DNA of 53,477 bases from an uncultured Collinsella sp. (GCA_934654625.1 CAKUGM010000003.1:1-53477); one strand, 5' to 3'. Shown: positions 30,901 through 40,112, counted from the stretch's first letter. Notes: generated by a model from the sequence alone, not told the origin. Numbers and translations: made by a program.

Positions 30901-32650
30901 GGGCGGCCACCTGCCCGGCAAGAAGGTGTACCCCTGGATCGCCGAGGTGCGTCAGTCCACGCCCGGCATCGGCCTCATCTCGCCTCCGCCTCACCACGAC
31001 ATCTACTCCATCGAGGACCTGGCTGAGCTCATCTTCGACCTTAAGAACGCAAATCCGGGCGCCCGCGTGTCGGTCAAGCTCTGCTCCGAAGCGGGCGTTG
31101 GCACCATCGCCACAGGCGTGGCCAAGGGTGCTGCTAACAAGATCTTGATCTCTGGCCATAACGGCGGCACGGGCGCCGCTCCGCGTGATTCCATCTGGCA
31201 TGCCGGTCTGCCGCTTGAGCTTGGTCTTGCTGAGGTTCAGCAGACCCTGCTGCAAAACGGTCTGCGTTCTCGCGTGGTGCTCGAGGCCGACGGCAAGCTC
31301 ATGGACGGCACCGATGTCGCTGTGGCGTGCCTGCTGGGCGCCGAGGAGTTCGGCTTTGCCACCATGCCGCTCATCACCATGGGCTGCCTTATGCAGCGCG
31401 ACTGCCAGCAGGACACCTGCCCCGCCGGCATCGCTACTCAAAACTGCCGTCTGCGCGGCGGCTTCCGCGGCAAGCCCGAGTACGTTGAGAACTTCATGCT
31501 GTTCGTGGCCGAGCAGATGCGCGGCGTCATGGCTCGCCTGGGCTTCCGCACCGTCGAAGAGATGGTGGGCCATCCCGAGTGTCTGCGTCAGGTTGAGGTC
31601 GAGGACAACTGGAAGGCCAACCTGCTCGATCTTTCTGCACTGCTCGCACCCGGTGAGTGCACCTTCGGCGCGCACATCGAGGGTGCCGACGGCAAGCATT
31701 ACCTGCCTGAGATGGCTGCCGATTCCGGCCTTGAGCGCGCGCTCGACTCCACGCTCTTCGTGCCGCTTACGGCCGATGCCCGTCGCCATCTGCGTCCGGT
31801 GCACTTCCGTGCCGATATCGCCAACGTCAACCGCTGCGTGGGTACCATCCTGGGTAGCGAGGTGACGCGTGCGCATCCCGAGGGTCTGCCGGAGGGTTCC
31901 ATCACCATCGATTGCGACGGCTCTGCCGGCCAGAGCTTTGGCGCGTTTTTGCCTGCGGGCATCACACTCGACGTGCGCGGCGACGCCAACGACTACTTTG
32001 GCAAGGGGCTTTCGGGCGGCATCGTCTCGGTGCATCCCAACGAGAGCGCGACCTATAAGTTCGACGAGAACATCATCGTGGGCAACGTCGCCTTCTTTGG
32101 CGCTACCTCTGGTCGCGGCTTTATCAACGGCCTTGCCGCCCAGCGCTTCGCCGTGCGCAACTCCGGTGCCACCGTGGTGGTCGAGGGCTGCGGTAACCAT
32201 GGCTGCGAGTACATGACGGGCGGATGCGTCCTGGTACTTGGCGAGGTTGGCCAGAACTTCGCCGCCGGCATGACCGGTGGCGTGGCCTACGTCTTCGACG
32301 AGTACGGCACACTTGCTTCCCGCTGCAACCAGGAGAGCGTTGAGCTCAAAGCCCCGACCGATGCCGAGCTTGAGCAGATTCGTTCGCTGATCGAAGAGCA
32401 TGTGCGCTATACGGCGAGCCCGCGCGGCATCAAACTGCTGTATCGCTTCGCAGCCCTTTCGCGCCACTTTGTGAAGGTAATCCCCATCGAGTACGAGCGC
32501 GTTTTGCAGATCGTGGCGGACGCCGAGCGTGCGGGCAAGACCCATGCTCAGGCCGAGGAGCTTGCATTCGAGATCGTCACGCGCGATGCCGCGGCACCCG
32601 CGCCCGCTGCATGCCCCGCATGCGCTATGAATCAGAAGGAGGGACGCTAG
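27980..32650 (+). CDS. gltB: Glutamate synthase, large subunit
   Basis: Makes two glutamates from glutamine and 2-oxoglutarate. The 1556-residue protein has a 24-residue propeptide before the nucleophile Cys25 (EHDACGIGALAN), a class II glutaminase domain, the central domain, an FMN-binding synthase domain (GEGGEDPRRETP, KPGEGGHLPGKKV, ISGHNGGTGAAP), a 3Fe-4S cluster site with Cys1136, Cys1142 and Cys1147, and the C-terminal beta-helix GXGXG domain (DANDYFGKGLSGG onward). GGGGAGG precedes the ATG. gltD follows after two bases. The short tail CPACAMNQ adds two cysteines not typical of the family. Confidence 0.97.
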   Translation: MQEQGKPADQHHQGLYRPEFEHDACGIGALANLHGQKSHQILDDALSVLVNLEHRGGTGLEKNTGDGAGILFQVPHHFFRKEAQKCGQILPAEGDYGVAMLFFPQDECGVEDAARVFEEGCAEAGVPLLFWRRVPVDPHDLGETARACMPTILQAFLGRPEDVEAGDDFERRLYVCRRTVEKRADAEFSLQGKIFYVCSMSSRTVVYKGMLVATQMRRFFTDLNDAAVKTAVALVHSRYSTNTTPSWERAHPNRYIIHNGEINTLKGNVNWIRAREPNLYSPVLQHDLERVLPIINREGSDSAILDNVLEFLVMNGRSMTRAVSMLLPEPWDHNTNLSEERRAYDAYQSMLMEPWDGPAAIAFTDGRTLGAALDRNGLRPARYYVTRDDRFLLSSEVGTIEIDPANVLTAGCLGPGEILEVDFAQGRVKYNDEIRRAFAMQKPYRDWIADETLDVDDLDAAKTEAPCEDADVPDVVRMARLGYHWDDVDEAVRPMAQGGKVPLASMGIDAPLAVLSKKNRSFFDYFYQLFAQVTNPPIDALRESFVTSTKLYLGNHGNLLEDSRAACQLVRLPRPLLDKKQFEAICAIDRVGFKTARFRAVYKRDDAPGALARALDKLAQDVEAAVRDGVNIVVLSDRAAAGEVPIPSLLATGAVHNHLIRAGVRTFADLVVETGDALCAHDFATLVGYSASGIYPYMAHDCIRDLAARGDLDVSAEEGIANYNRAVTAGIVSIMSKMGISTVQSYHSAQIFEAVGFDDEFIDRYFAGTVSRVGGMGVADVEREENKRYDDALAILKTAAPDQLPTLGLTKWRPVVGEDHLIDPQTIYLLQRACQQGDYDLFQEYSAHVHRAGRAVRLRDLLDFDASGRTPVALDEVESARDIVRRFNTGAMSYGSISQEAHECMAIAMNRLHGRSNSGEGGEDPRRETPLPNGDSKNSAIKQIASARFGVTSRYLCSAIEIQIKMAQGAKPGEGGHLPGKKVYPWIAEVRQSTPGIGLISPPPHHDIYSIEDLAELIFDLKNANPGARVSVKLCSEAGVGTIATGVAKGAANKILISGHNGGTGAAPRDSIWHAGLPLELGLAEVQQTLLQNGLRSRVVLEADGKLMDGTDVAVACLLGAEEFGFATMPLITMGCLMQRDCQQDTCPAGIATQNCRLRGGFRGKPEYVENFMLFVAEQMRGVMARLGFRTVEEMVGHPECLRQVEVEDNWKANLLDLSALLAPGECTFGAHIEGADGKHYLPEMAADSGLERALDSTLFVPLTADARRHLRPVHFRADIANVNRCVGTILGSEVTRAHPEGLPEGSITIDCDGSAGQSFGAFLPAGITLDVRGDANDYFGKGLSGGIVSVHPNESATYKFDENIIVGNVAFFGATSGRGFINGLAAQRFAVRNSGATVVVEGCGNHGCEYMTGGCVLVLGEVGQNFAAGMTGGVAYVFDEYGTLASRCNQESVELKAPTDAELEQIRSLIEEHVRYTASPRGIKLLYRFAALSRHFVKVIPIEYERVLQIVADAERAGKTHAQAEELAFEIVTRDAAAPAPAACPACAMNQKEGR

Positions 32651-32652
32651 TT

Positions 32653-34124
<1,472 letters not shown>

Positions 34125-34125
<1 letters not shown>

Positions 34126-34258
34126 TGTGACACCAAGTCGTCAGGTTTATTTTGTCACATCACCCAAAGATGCAGGCCAGGAGCCCCATAGCCCCTAGCC
34201 TGCATCTTTCATCCCATCAACCATGTGACAAAAAGTCGACAGGTTTAATCTGCCACAT
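34125..34258. repeat. Direct-repeat pair around a palindrome, gltD 3' side
   Basis: A 36-base unit at 34125-34160 recurs at 34223-34258 with 30 of 36 bases identical (shared AAGTCG, CAGGTTTA). Each unit has complementary ends (ATGTGACA...TGTCACAT in the first). Between them lies a perfect 12-bp inverted repeat AAAGATGCAGGC / GCCTGCATCTTT (34166-34177 with 34198-34209). No gene fits here. It has the look of a mobile or recombination-linked repeat. Confidence 0.8.
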
Positions 34259-34320
34259 CTTGCCATTCACGGCCCTAAAACGACCGTTCGCGGCCACGAC
34301 ATAACCGCCGATTGCCAGCA

Positions 34321-34361
34321 AAAAGTCGCCCCGCAGGTTCAAAAGAACGCGCGGGGCGGCT
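34321..34361 (-). terminator. Terminator of serC-serA
   Basis: Read on the minus strand, a 10-bp stem (34352-34361 with 34326-34335, one G-U pair) is followed by TTTTT (34325-34321), 72 bases past the serA stop. Confidence 0.85.
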
Positions 34362-34432
34362 TGCGTTGTCCATGTTATGCCGCGGCTGCAAAAGCAGCAA
34401 GACCCCGCGGCGGCACTGCCAGCGGAGCGGCG

Positions 34433-35596
34433 CTACTTAATCACGCGCACGCGGTAGATCGCGGGAATCTGCTTCAGGGCCTCGATGGTCGTGGCGTCCA
34501 GGTGCTCGTCGGTGTCGAACATGGTGTAGGCGTTCTCGCCCGCGCTTTCGTTGACCATGCGCTGCACGTTGGCGTTGTCCTTGGCGAGGATGGCCGTGAT
34601 TTGGCCGATCATGTTGGGCACGTTGGCGTGCAGGCAGGCAATGCGGCTTGCGGCGCGCGCCTTGCCCATGCTGCAGGCGGGGTAGTTTACGGAGTGGACG
34701 ATGTTGCCGTTCTCCAGGTAGTCCTTGAGCTCGGAGATGGCCATGTCGGCGCAGTTGGCCTCGGCCTCGCCGGTGCCAGCGCCCGAGTGCGTGGTGATAA
34801 ACGTGTTGGGCATCTTGACCGTCTTGGGCGTGGCGAAGTCGCAGGAGAACCAGGAGAGCTTGCCCTTGCGCAGGGCGGCGTCGACGGCGTCCTCGTCGAT
34901 GATGGTCTCGCGCGCGTAATTGATGAGCACGGCGCCGGGGGCCAGCAGGTCAAGCTGCTCGGTCGAGATCATGCCGATGGTATCGGCCTTGCTGGGCACG
35001 TGGACCGTCAGGTAGTCGCAGCCGCGGCAAAGGTCCTCGAGGGTGCCCACGCGCTGAACGCTTTGGGAGAGCGCCCATGCATGCTCGACGGAGATGAACG
35101 GGTCGTAGCCGTATACGTCCATGCCCAGATCCACGCAGGCGTTGGCCACCTTGGAGCCCACGTTGCCCAGGCCAATCACGCCGATACGCTTGCCCTTGAG
35201 CTCGCGGCCCACGAAAGCCTTCTTGGCCTTCTCGGCATTGACCAGGATGTTGGGGTCCTCGGCGTTGTCGCGCACCCACTGCATGGACTGCACCACGCCG
35301 CGGCTGGAAAGGATGAGCGCGGCAAGCACGATCTCTTTCACGGCGTTGGCGTTGGCACCAGGTGAGTTGAACACCACGACGCCGCGCTTGGCGTACTCCT
35401 CGATGGGGATATTATTCACGCCGGCACCGCAGCGGGCGATGGCGCGGATGCCCTCGGGCAGCTCGTAGCCGTGCAGGTCGGTTGAGCGCATGAGGATGGC
35501 GTCGGCGTCCTCGGTCTTGTCGACAAACTCGTAGCCGTTGCCAAATTCGACCGTGCCGTCTTTGGTGATGTCGTCGATGATTTTGATTTTACGCAT
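34433..35596 (-). CDS. serA: D-3-phosphoglycerate dehydrogenase with ACT domain
   Basis: Oxidises 3-phosphoglycerate to 3-phosphohydroxypyruvate, the first step of serine synthesis. The 387-residue protein has the catalytic domain split around the NAD fold (GKRIGVIGLGNVGSKVANAC), the substrate stretch RCGAGVNNIPIEEYAKRG, and the catalytic His in TFITTHSGAGTGEAE. The C-terminal 75 residues are an ACT domain (CLHANVPNMIGQITAILAKD) likely sensing serine. The start ATG follows AAGGAGACTTAC. It lies 75 bases after serC on the same strand, so both probably share the promoter before serC. serB is not in the window. Confidence 0.95.
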   Translation of the reverse strand: MRKIKIIDDITKDGTVEFGNGYEFVDKTEDADAILMRSTDLHGYELPEGIRAIARCGAGVNNIPIEEYAKRGVVVFNSPGANANAVKEIVLAALILSSRGVVQSMQWVRDNAEDPNILVNAEKAKKAFVGRELKGKRIGVIGLGNVGSKVANACVDLGMDVYGYDPFISVEHAWALSQSVQRVGTLEDLCRGCDYLTVHVPSKADTIGMISTEQLDLLAPGAVLINYARETIIDEDAVDAALRKGKLSWFSCDFATPKTVKMPNTFITTHSGAGTGEAEANCADMAISELKDYLENGNIVHSVNYPACSMGKARAASRIACLHANVPNMIGQITAILAKDNANVQRMVNESAGENAYTMFDTDEHLDATTIEALKQIPAIYRVRVIK

Positions 35597-35671
35597 GTAA
35601 GTCTCCTTGTGAGAAATACCGCGCGTGGCGGCAATGGTGATACAGCTGAGATGGGCCCGCGTTATCGCAGG

Positions 35672-36784
35672 CTACAGAGATCGCGGAGACGGTGCGTGCT
35701 CGGCTTCGAACTCGTGCATATAGGCGGCAAGCGCCTCGACGTCCTCCATGGTCACGGCGTTGTAGACGCTTGCGCGCATGCCGCCCACCAGGCGATGTCC
35801 CTTGATATTCTCGATGCCGCGCTCGTGCGCACCGGCAACGAACTGCGCGTTGAGCTCGTCGGAATCGGTGCGGAACGTGACGTTGGCGATGGAACGGCTG
35901 TCCTTCTGGGCCGTACCATGGAAGAGCCGGCTATTGTCAAGCAAATCGTAAAGCAGGTTTGCCTTTGCCCAGTTGCGCTGCGCCATGGCCTTGAGGCCGC
36001 CGGTCTCTTCCACCCAGCGGAAGACCTTGCCGCACACATAGATACCAAAGGTGTTGGGCGTGTTGAGCATGGAACCCTTCTGAGCCTGCAGGCGCAGGTC
36101 CATGTACTGAGGCGTCTGTGCGAAGGTCGGGCTGTCCTCCAGCAGGTCGTCGCGCACGATAATCACCGTGACGCCTGCGGCGCCGGCGTTTTTCTGCGCG
36201 CCCGCATAGACCAGGCCGTAGCGCGAGATATCGAGCGGCTGCGAAAGGAAGCAGCTCGAGACATCGGCAAAGAGGGGGACGTCGCCGCATTCGGGCAGCT
36301 CGTGGAACATGGTTCCAAAGATGGTGTTGTTCTGGCAGATGTAGACGTAATCGAGGTCGCCTGCAGCCGCGCGTTCGTGCACGGGGTCAAGATCGGGGAT
36401 GCGATCGAAATCGGTGTCCTCGCTGGAGGCAAGGTTGACGGCATCACCGTACTTCGCGGCCTCTTTCCAAGCCTTCTTGGCAAAGTTACCCGTGACCACG
36501 TAGCCGGCGCGACCGGTGCGCATGAAGTTCATGGGAATGCCCGCAAACTGCAGCGTGGCACCGCCCTGCAGGAAGATTACTCGGTAGTTTTGCGGAATAT
36601 CGAGCAGACGGCGAAGCGTGGCCTCGGCGTCGTCGATGATCTGCTGGTACATACTCGACCGGTGGCTCATTTCCAAGACGGACATGCCGCAGCCCTGGTA
36701 ATCGAGCATCTCGTTTGCAATCTGCGCCAAGACGCTCTCGGGAAGCGCGGCGGGGCCGGCCGAGAAGTTGTGCACGCGGGCCAT
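35672..36784 (-). CDS. serC: Phosphoserine aminotransferase
   Basis: PLP enzyme that turns 3-phosphohydroxypyruvate into phosphoserine with glutamate as amino donor. The 370-residue protein shows the family N terminus HNFSAGPAALPESVLAQ, the phosphate-binding FLQGGATLQFAGIPMN, and the PLP lysine in LVYAGAQKNAGAAGVTVI. I set the start at ATG 36784 because TTGGAGGTTT lies directly upstream and the family begins M..HNF; an upstream in-frame extension has no likeness. It is the first gene of the serC-serA unit. Glutamate from the neighbouring gltBD would feed this step. Confidence 0.95.
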   Translation of the reverse strand: MARVHNFSAGPAALPESVLAQIANEMLDYQGCGMSVLEMSHRSSMYQQIIDDAEATLRRLLDIPQNYRVIFLQGGATLQFAGIPMNFMRTGRAGYVVTGNFAKKAWKEAAKYGDAVNLASSEDTDFDRIPDLDPVHERAAAGDLDYVYICQNNTIFGTMFHELPECGDVPLFADVSSCFLSQPLDISRYGLVYAGAQKNAGAAGVTVIIVRDDLLEDSPTFAQTPQYMDLRLQAQKGSMLNTPNTFGIYVCGKVFRWVEETGGLKAMAQRNWAKANLLYDLLDNSRLFHGTAQKDSRSIANVTFRTDSDELNAQFVAGAHERGIENIKGHRLVGGMRASVYNAVTMEDVEALAAYMHEFEAEHAPSPRSL

Positions 36785-36824
36785 AAAACAAACCTCCAAA
36801 AACAGACTCTGAGGTACGGCCACT

Positions 36825-36836
36825 TTAGCATGCTAA
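36825..36836. promoter_or_regulatory. Palindrome upstream of serC
   Basis: TTAGCATGCTAA is a perfect 12-base dyad 41 bases before the serC start codon, in the expected promoter region. It is a candidate operator. The remaining gap to 36980 shows no gene. Confidence 0.35.
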
Positions 36837-36984
36837 TCCGAGTGTTTCTCTATGGTTTACGATTCTGTTACATGGAAATTGCCGCACGAGCATTTTGCTT
36901 CGGGCGCTTTTAATGCGGCGCGCTTGTTGAGTTCGTTGATAACGGACGAGAGCTCCTTCACGTGTGCCCTCGGGGTCCGCGCAT

Positions 36985-37010
36985 AAAAATGCCGGGGGAC
37001 ATCCCTCGGC
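36985..37010 (-). terminator. Terminator of the DUF3800 gene (copy A)
   Basis: On the minus strand the sequence reads GCCGAGGGATGTCCCCCGGC and then ATTTTTA. The hairpin and T run lie about 62 bases after the DUF3800 stop. Nearly the same hairpin lies before the gene at 37763-37786. Confidence 0.8.
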
Positions 37011-37071
37011 TCTTGGAGGTCCCTCTATTCGAGGGTACCGATTTCTTTATAACCTAAATTGCAACTCCGGT

Positions 37072-37749
37072 CTACCGGATACGTTTGGTTCGGATTTTTC
37101 TAAGGTGGTTCTTTTTGAAATCTCGGTAGCTTCCAAAGAAGATCTGCTCGGTCTTCGATTGCTCAGATTTTTCGTATTTAATCCTCGCTAATTCGATTTC
37201 ACAGATATAGTCTGCAATTTGCTGGAGTCTGAAGTGCCTTGGGTCACATTCTTTATAAATGACCGCCTGAGTCCCAAGAACGTATCCGAACGCCGCGTGG
37301 AGGACGTTAGTTACTTCGTTTTGTCCATCGTCGTAATAAATCTTGACAGCGTCGTATTCTTGAAAAGACTGCAGCGTATCGAATAAAAAGAGAACCAAAT
37401 CACGCCGCATCCTTGCGAACATGGTTTCGTCGTTGGTGAATCTGTCTCTCTGGTAGCTGAACGTTGCATATGTAATGGGGCATTTGTTCGCAAACGAGGC
37501 AAAGCCTGCAAGAAGTCGACTTCGCATGCGAGTGTCCATGGCCTTGTATGATTCATTGCCGTGCATTAGGGGGTTCATATGGAGTGGGATATCCGGAAGT
37601 CCACGTGTTCTAAGTGCATGCTCGTAATGTTCGATGGGTTCGACGATAGATGCTGATTGATTGTGGAAAACAAGCGTTATCAAATAGTATTTAGCACTGC
37701 GCCCTCCGTAGTTGCCGGATTCATCGACGAAAACGGAAAGCTCCTTCAC
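37072..37749 (-). CDS. DUF3800-domain protein (RNase H-like fold), low GC
   Basis: A 225-residue protein of the DUF3800 family. The N terminus has LSVFVDESGNYG, the conserved acidic VDESG motif, and the C-terminal half has KIYYDDGQNE and LQQIADYICEIELARI, the expected second set of acidic residues; the family is thought to have an RNase H-like fold and often sits in mobile or defence-linked regions. GTG start follows TTAGGGAG. Base composition is clearly lower in GC than its neighbours (24 of 60 bases in 37141-37200), suggesting horizontal gain. It is flanked by two near-copies of one terminator hairpin. Biochemical function is unknown. Confidence 0.82.
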   Translation of the reverse strand: MKELSVFVDESGNYGGRSAKYYLITLVFHNQSASIVEPIEHYEHALRTRGLPDIPLHMNPLMHGNESYKAMDTRMRSRLLAGFASFANKCPITYATFSYQRDRFTNDETMFARMRRDLVLFLFDTLQSFQEYDAVKIYYDDGQNEVTNVLHAAFGYVLGTQAVIYKECDPRHFRLQQIADYICEIELARIKYEKSEQSKTEQIFFGSYRDFKKNHLRKIRTKRIR

Positions 37750-37762
37750 GATGCAGTCTCCC

Positions 37763-37786
37763 TAAAAACAAAAATGCCGGGGGGAT
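37763..37786 (-). terminator. Terminator-like hairpin in the DUF3800 leader (copy B)
   Basis: On the minus strand GCCGGGGG ATC CCCCCGGC-type pairing is followed by ATTTTTG. It lies between the promoter at 37864-37892 and the DUF3800 start, so it may act as an attenuator or end a short leader RNA. Confidence 0.65.
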
Positions 37787-37863
37787 CCCCCGGCCCTTGA
37801 CTGCCCTCCATAAAGGAACGCAACCCATTTATACCACGAGACGGGGCGTCTATTCAAGCAATT

Positions 37864-37892
37864 ATTATAAACACAAAACATATGTTCGTTAA
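37864..37892 (-). promoter_or_regulatory. Promoter reading into the DUF3800 gene
   Basis: On the minus strand TTAACG (37892-37887), 17 bases, and a perfect TATAAT (37869-37864). It would give a leader of roughly 105 bases containing the terminator-like hairpin before the start codon. Confidence 0.6.
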
Positions 37893-37984
37893 TCTAGCAG
37901 GGAGTTTGGCTTTCTGGTGGAGTTCTCTGCAATCCTTGCTGTTCGATTTCCATGTCCAGCCCTACGTGCCCGTGTGAACATGCG

Positions 37985-38012
37985 GCGCCGTGTCGCAGTG
38001 GCGACACGGCGC
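37985..38012. repeat. Strong isolated hairpin
   Basis: A perfect 12-bp stem GCGCCGTGTCGC / GCGACACGGCGC with an AGTG loop, in the noncoding gap between the DUF3800 promoter and the small gene at 38108. No T run on either side. Confidence 0.6.
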
Positions 38013-38107
38013 AACCTATGCGATATCTGTATCCGACTCCTGTAGGTCCGAACGGCTAAGAATTAGAATGGAAGTCAATGCCGCCCAACAGAAGGAAGCT
38101 TCCAACC

Positions 38108-38290
38108 ATGTCATACATCGATGCCGACAACCTCGACTTTGAGGGTTTACGAGCCTTTTTGATGGACTACTGCGGCACGGCGTTCGCCGCAGGGATAGGG
38201 CCGGCACTTATCGACCTTGCACGCATCGAACGTGCGGACCCTGAGGAGCTCTTGCGTATCGCGCGGGAGCTGGGCGTAAACGTACGCTAA
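38108..38290 (+). CDS. Small protein of unknown function (60 residues)
   Basis: I do not recognise this protein. It begins MSYIDADNLDFEGLRAFLMD, contains a short hydrophobic stretch YCGTAFAAGIGPALIDLA, and ends in an acidic then basic helix EELLRIARELGVNVR. The ATG at 38108 has AAGGAAG about ten bases upstream; another in-frame ATG lies 30 bases earlier with a weaker site. A hairpin with T run follows the stop. Codon use and GC match the chromosome, which speaks for a real gene. Tail-anchored or peripheral membrane location is possible but not shown. Confidence 0.6.
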   Translation: MSYIDADNLDFEGLRAFLMDYCGTAFAAGIGPALIDLARIERADPEELLRIARELGVNVR

Positions 38291-38296
38291 CGCAGC

Positions 38297-38339
38297 GGGG
38301 CGGCGGGCGAAATTCTAACGCCCACCGCCCCGTCTTTTA
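38297..38339 (+). terminator. Terminator of the small gene
   Basis: A 12-bp stem (38297-38308 with 38320-38331, one mismatch) followed by TCTTTTA. It ends within the stop region of the convergent antiporter gene and may serve both. Confidence 0.75.
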
Positions 38340-39932
38340 TCCCAGAGTAGCTATGACCACGTCGTCTCCCGGCAGCAATTGCGTATCGCCGTTGGGGATG
38401 ATCGTCTCGCCCTCGCGTTTGAGCAGCACGACGATAAATCGACGTCCCCCGTGCGGCAGCTCGTGCAGGGCGCATCCCGCCCAGTGATGGTGCTCGCCAA
38501 TGTGATGCTCGCGCAGCGAGACCCCGGCGCGCTCCTCAAAGGTGGGGGCGGCAAGTACAAGCAGGTCGCCCACCTCGATCACGGTATCGCCGTTGGGGAT
38601 AACGGGCTCGGCGCCGTGCCTCAGTATCAAAACGACCAGCATGCTCGCCGCCTCGCCGATCTGGGCCAGGCTGCGTCCGACAAAGGAGTGCCCGGCGTCC
38701 ACCTTGAGCTTGATAAACGAGAGGTCGGTTTCCTCCTGGTAGTCGTTGAAGGTGCGGCCCACGTCGCCCGTCTCGTCAATCATCTTCAGGCGCTTGGCCA
38801 CAGCCGGCAAAAGCGAGCCCTGCATCACGATCGAGATGATGGCGACCATAAACACCAGGTCAAAAAGGTCGCGGCTGCCCGGTACGCCAGATACCACGGT
38901 GAACAGCGCAAAGACCACCGAGGCGGCGCCGCGCAGGCCCGCCCAGGACACCAGTCCGATCTGCCCCAGTCTTCCCCGGCGCGGGGGCATGATCGCGCAT
39001 ACCGCCACCGGCCTGCCGATAAAGAGCATGAAGAGCACGAGCCCCAGCGCCGGCAGGATGGCTTCTGGCAGGCGGGCGGGGGTTACCAAAAGGCCGATCA
39101 AAAAGAAGATCGCCATCTCTGCCATCTCGGTGAGCACGTCAAAGACATGCACCATCTCGTGCTTGGAGGGGATGTCCGAGGCTCCCAGCACGATGCCCGC
39201 CAGGTACACGGAAAGAAACCCGTTGCCGCCCAGCTGGCTGGGCACCGCAAACGAGAGCAGCGCGATGGCAATGAGCACGATGGTCTCGCTTTGAGATTCG
39301 AGGTTCATGCGACAGGCGAGCTTCATGCCAATCCAGCCAAACGCAAGGCCAAACGCGGCGCCAAAGACAATTTGCTGTGCGATGAGCACGGGCAGGTTAA
39401 CAGCCTCGCCCAGTGCCAGAGCGCTGAACACGGCGGTGAGCATATAGGCGAGCGGGTCGTTGGAGCCAGACTCGACTTCTAGCAGCGAGTCGGTGCCGCC
39501 CTTGAGGGAAAGCCGGTGTTCGCGCAGGACGGAGAAAACGCTCGCGGCGTCGGTGGACGAGATAACGGAGCCCAAAAGCAGTGCCAGCGGCCAGTCAAAG
39601 CGCAGGACAAAACGGGCGAACACCGCGGTGAGGCCGGCAGTGATCACAACGCCCGCGGTGGAGAGCAAGACGGCGGGCGCGGCTACGGGGCGTGCACGCT
39701 CGATATTGGTGTTAAAGCCGCCGTAGAACATGATGAAGATGAGGGCTGCGGTACAGGCGCTCTCGGTTGCCTTGAAGTCGTTGAAATTGATATGCAGCGG
39801 GCCGCCGCTTCCCAAGAACATGCCGAGGGCGATAAAGATGAGCAGCGTAGGGAAGGGGAGCTTGGCTGCGATGGGCTTGAGCAGGATACAGGCGATGATA
39901 ACGGCGCCTACAAAGAGCAGGATCATGTTCAT
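38337..39932 (-). CDS. NhaP-type K+(Na+)/H+ antiporter with two RCK-C-like domains
   Basis: Cation/proton antiporter of the CPA1 NhaP2/CvrA type, 531 residues. Residues 1-390 hold about a dozen hydrophobic helices, with the conserved GSVISSTDAASVFSVLREH and EVESGSNDPLAYML ion-binding segments and GNGFLSVYLAGIVLG. The cytoplasmic tail holds two consecutive TrkA-C-like segments, each with the turn IPNGDT (AEPVIPNGDTVIEVGDLLVL and GETIIPNGDTQLLPGDDVVI). Such domains bind small ligands that gate transport. The start was set at ATG 39932 where the first helix MNMILLFVGAVI begins; an upstream extension is basic and unlike the family. Role: potassium and pH balance. Confidence 0.9.
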   Translation of the reverse strand: MNMILLFVGAVIIACILLKPIAAKLPFPTLLIFIALGMFLGSGGPLHINFNDFKATESACTAALIFIMFYGGFNTNIERARPVAAPAVLLSTAGVVITAGLTAVFARFVLRFDWPLALLLGSVISSTDAASVFSVLREHRLSLKGGTDSLLEVESGSNDPLAYMLTAVFSALALGEAVNLPVLIAQQIVFGAAFGLAFGWIGMKLACRMNLESQSETIVLIAIALLSFAVPSQLGGNGFLSVYLAGIVLGASDIPSKHEMVHVFDVLTEMAEMAIFFLIGLLVTPARLPEAILPALGLVLFMLFIGRPVAVCAIMPPRRGRLGQIGLVSWAGLRGAASVVFALFTVVSGVPGSRDLFDLVFMVAIISIVMQGSLLPAVAKRLKMIDETGDVGRTFNDYQEETDLSFIKLKVDAGHSFVGRSLAQIGEAASMLVVLILRHGAEPVIPNGDTVIEVGDLLVLAAPTFEERAGVSLREHHIGEHHHWAGCALHELPHGGRRFIVVLLKREGETIIPNGDTQLLPGDDVVIATLG

Positions 39933-40083
39933 GCGGTCTCGTCTTTCTGGCGATGCAGCGAGATGGCTGCCAGGGCGATGCGGTCCAACGCTTTTAATCC
40001 TACCCAGATGGTCGCTTGAAAACCGCCTGCCCATCTATCTAGGGCAACCGTTCACGAACTCTCAACTGGATATTCCTCAAACT

Positions 40084-40112
40084 TTGTCAACCTGCTCCTA
40101 TGCGTATACAAT
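40084..40112 (+). promoter_or_regulatory. Promoter of the metallophosphoesterase gene
   Basis: TTGTCA (40084-40089), 17 bases, TACAAT (40107-40112). An imperfect dyad AACGTTCAAGTTGACGTT follows at 40113-40130, near the expected transcription start. Confidence 0.7.

Noticed and set aside
28583..32545. A 1320-codon open frame antisense to gltB
   Set aside because: It mirrors gltB codon by codon, a known effect of high-GC codon use; no ribosome-binding site or family features.
36985..37060. T-box riboswitch (GGTACC and hairpin plus T run)
   Set aside because: It lies after the DUF3800 gene in its own direction, lacks the T-box AGGGTGG core and specifier loop, and is explained as a terminator.
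37768..37857. Type III toxin-antitoxin RNA upstream of the DUF3800 gene
   Set aside because: There is a terminator-like hairpin before the gene, but no tandem antitoxin repeats, and DUF3800 is not a known ToxN-type toxin. Kept only as an attenuator/leader question.
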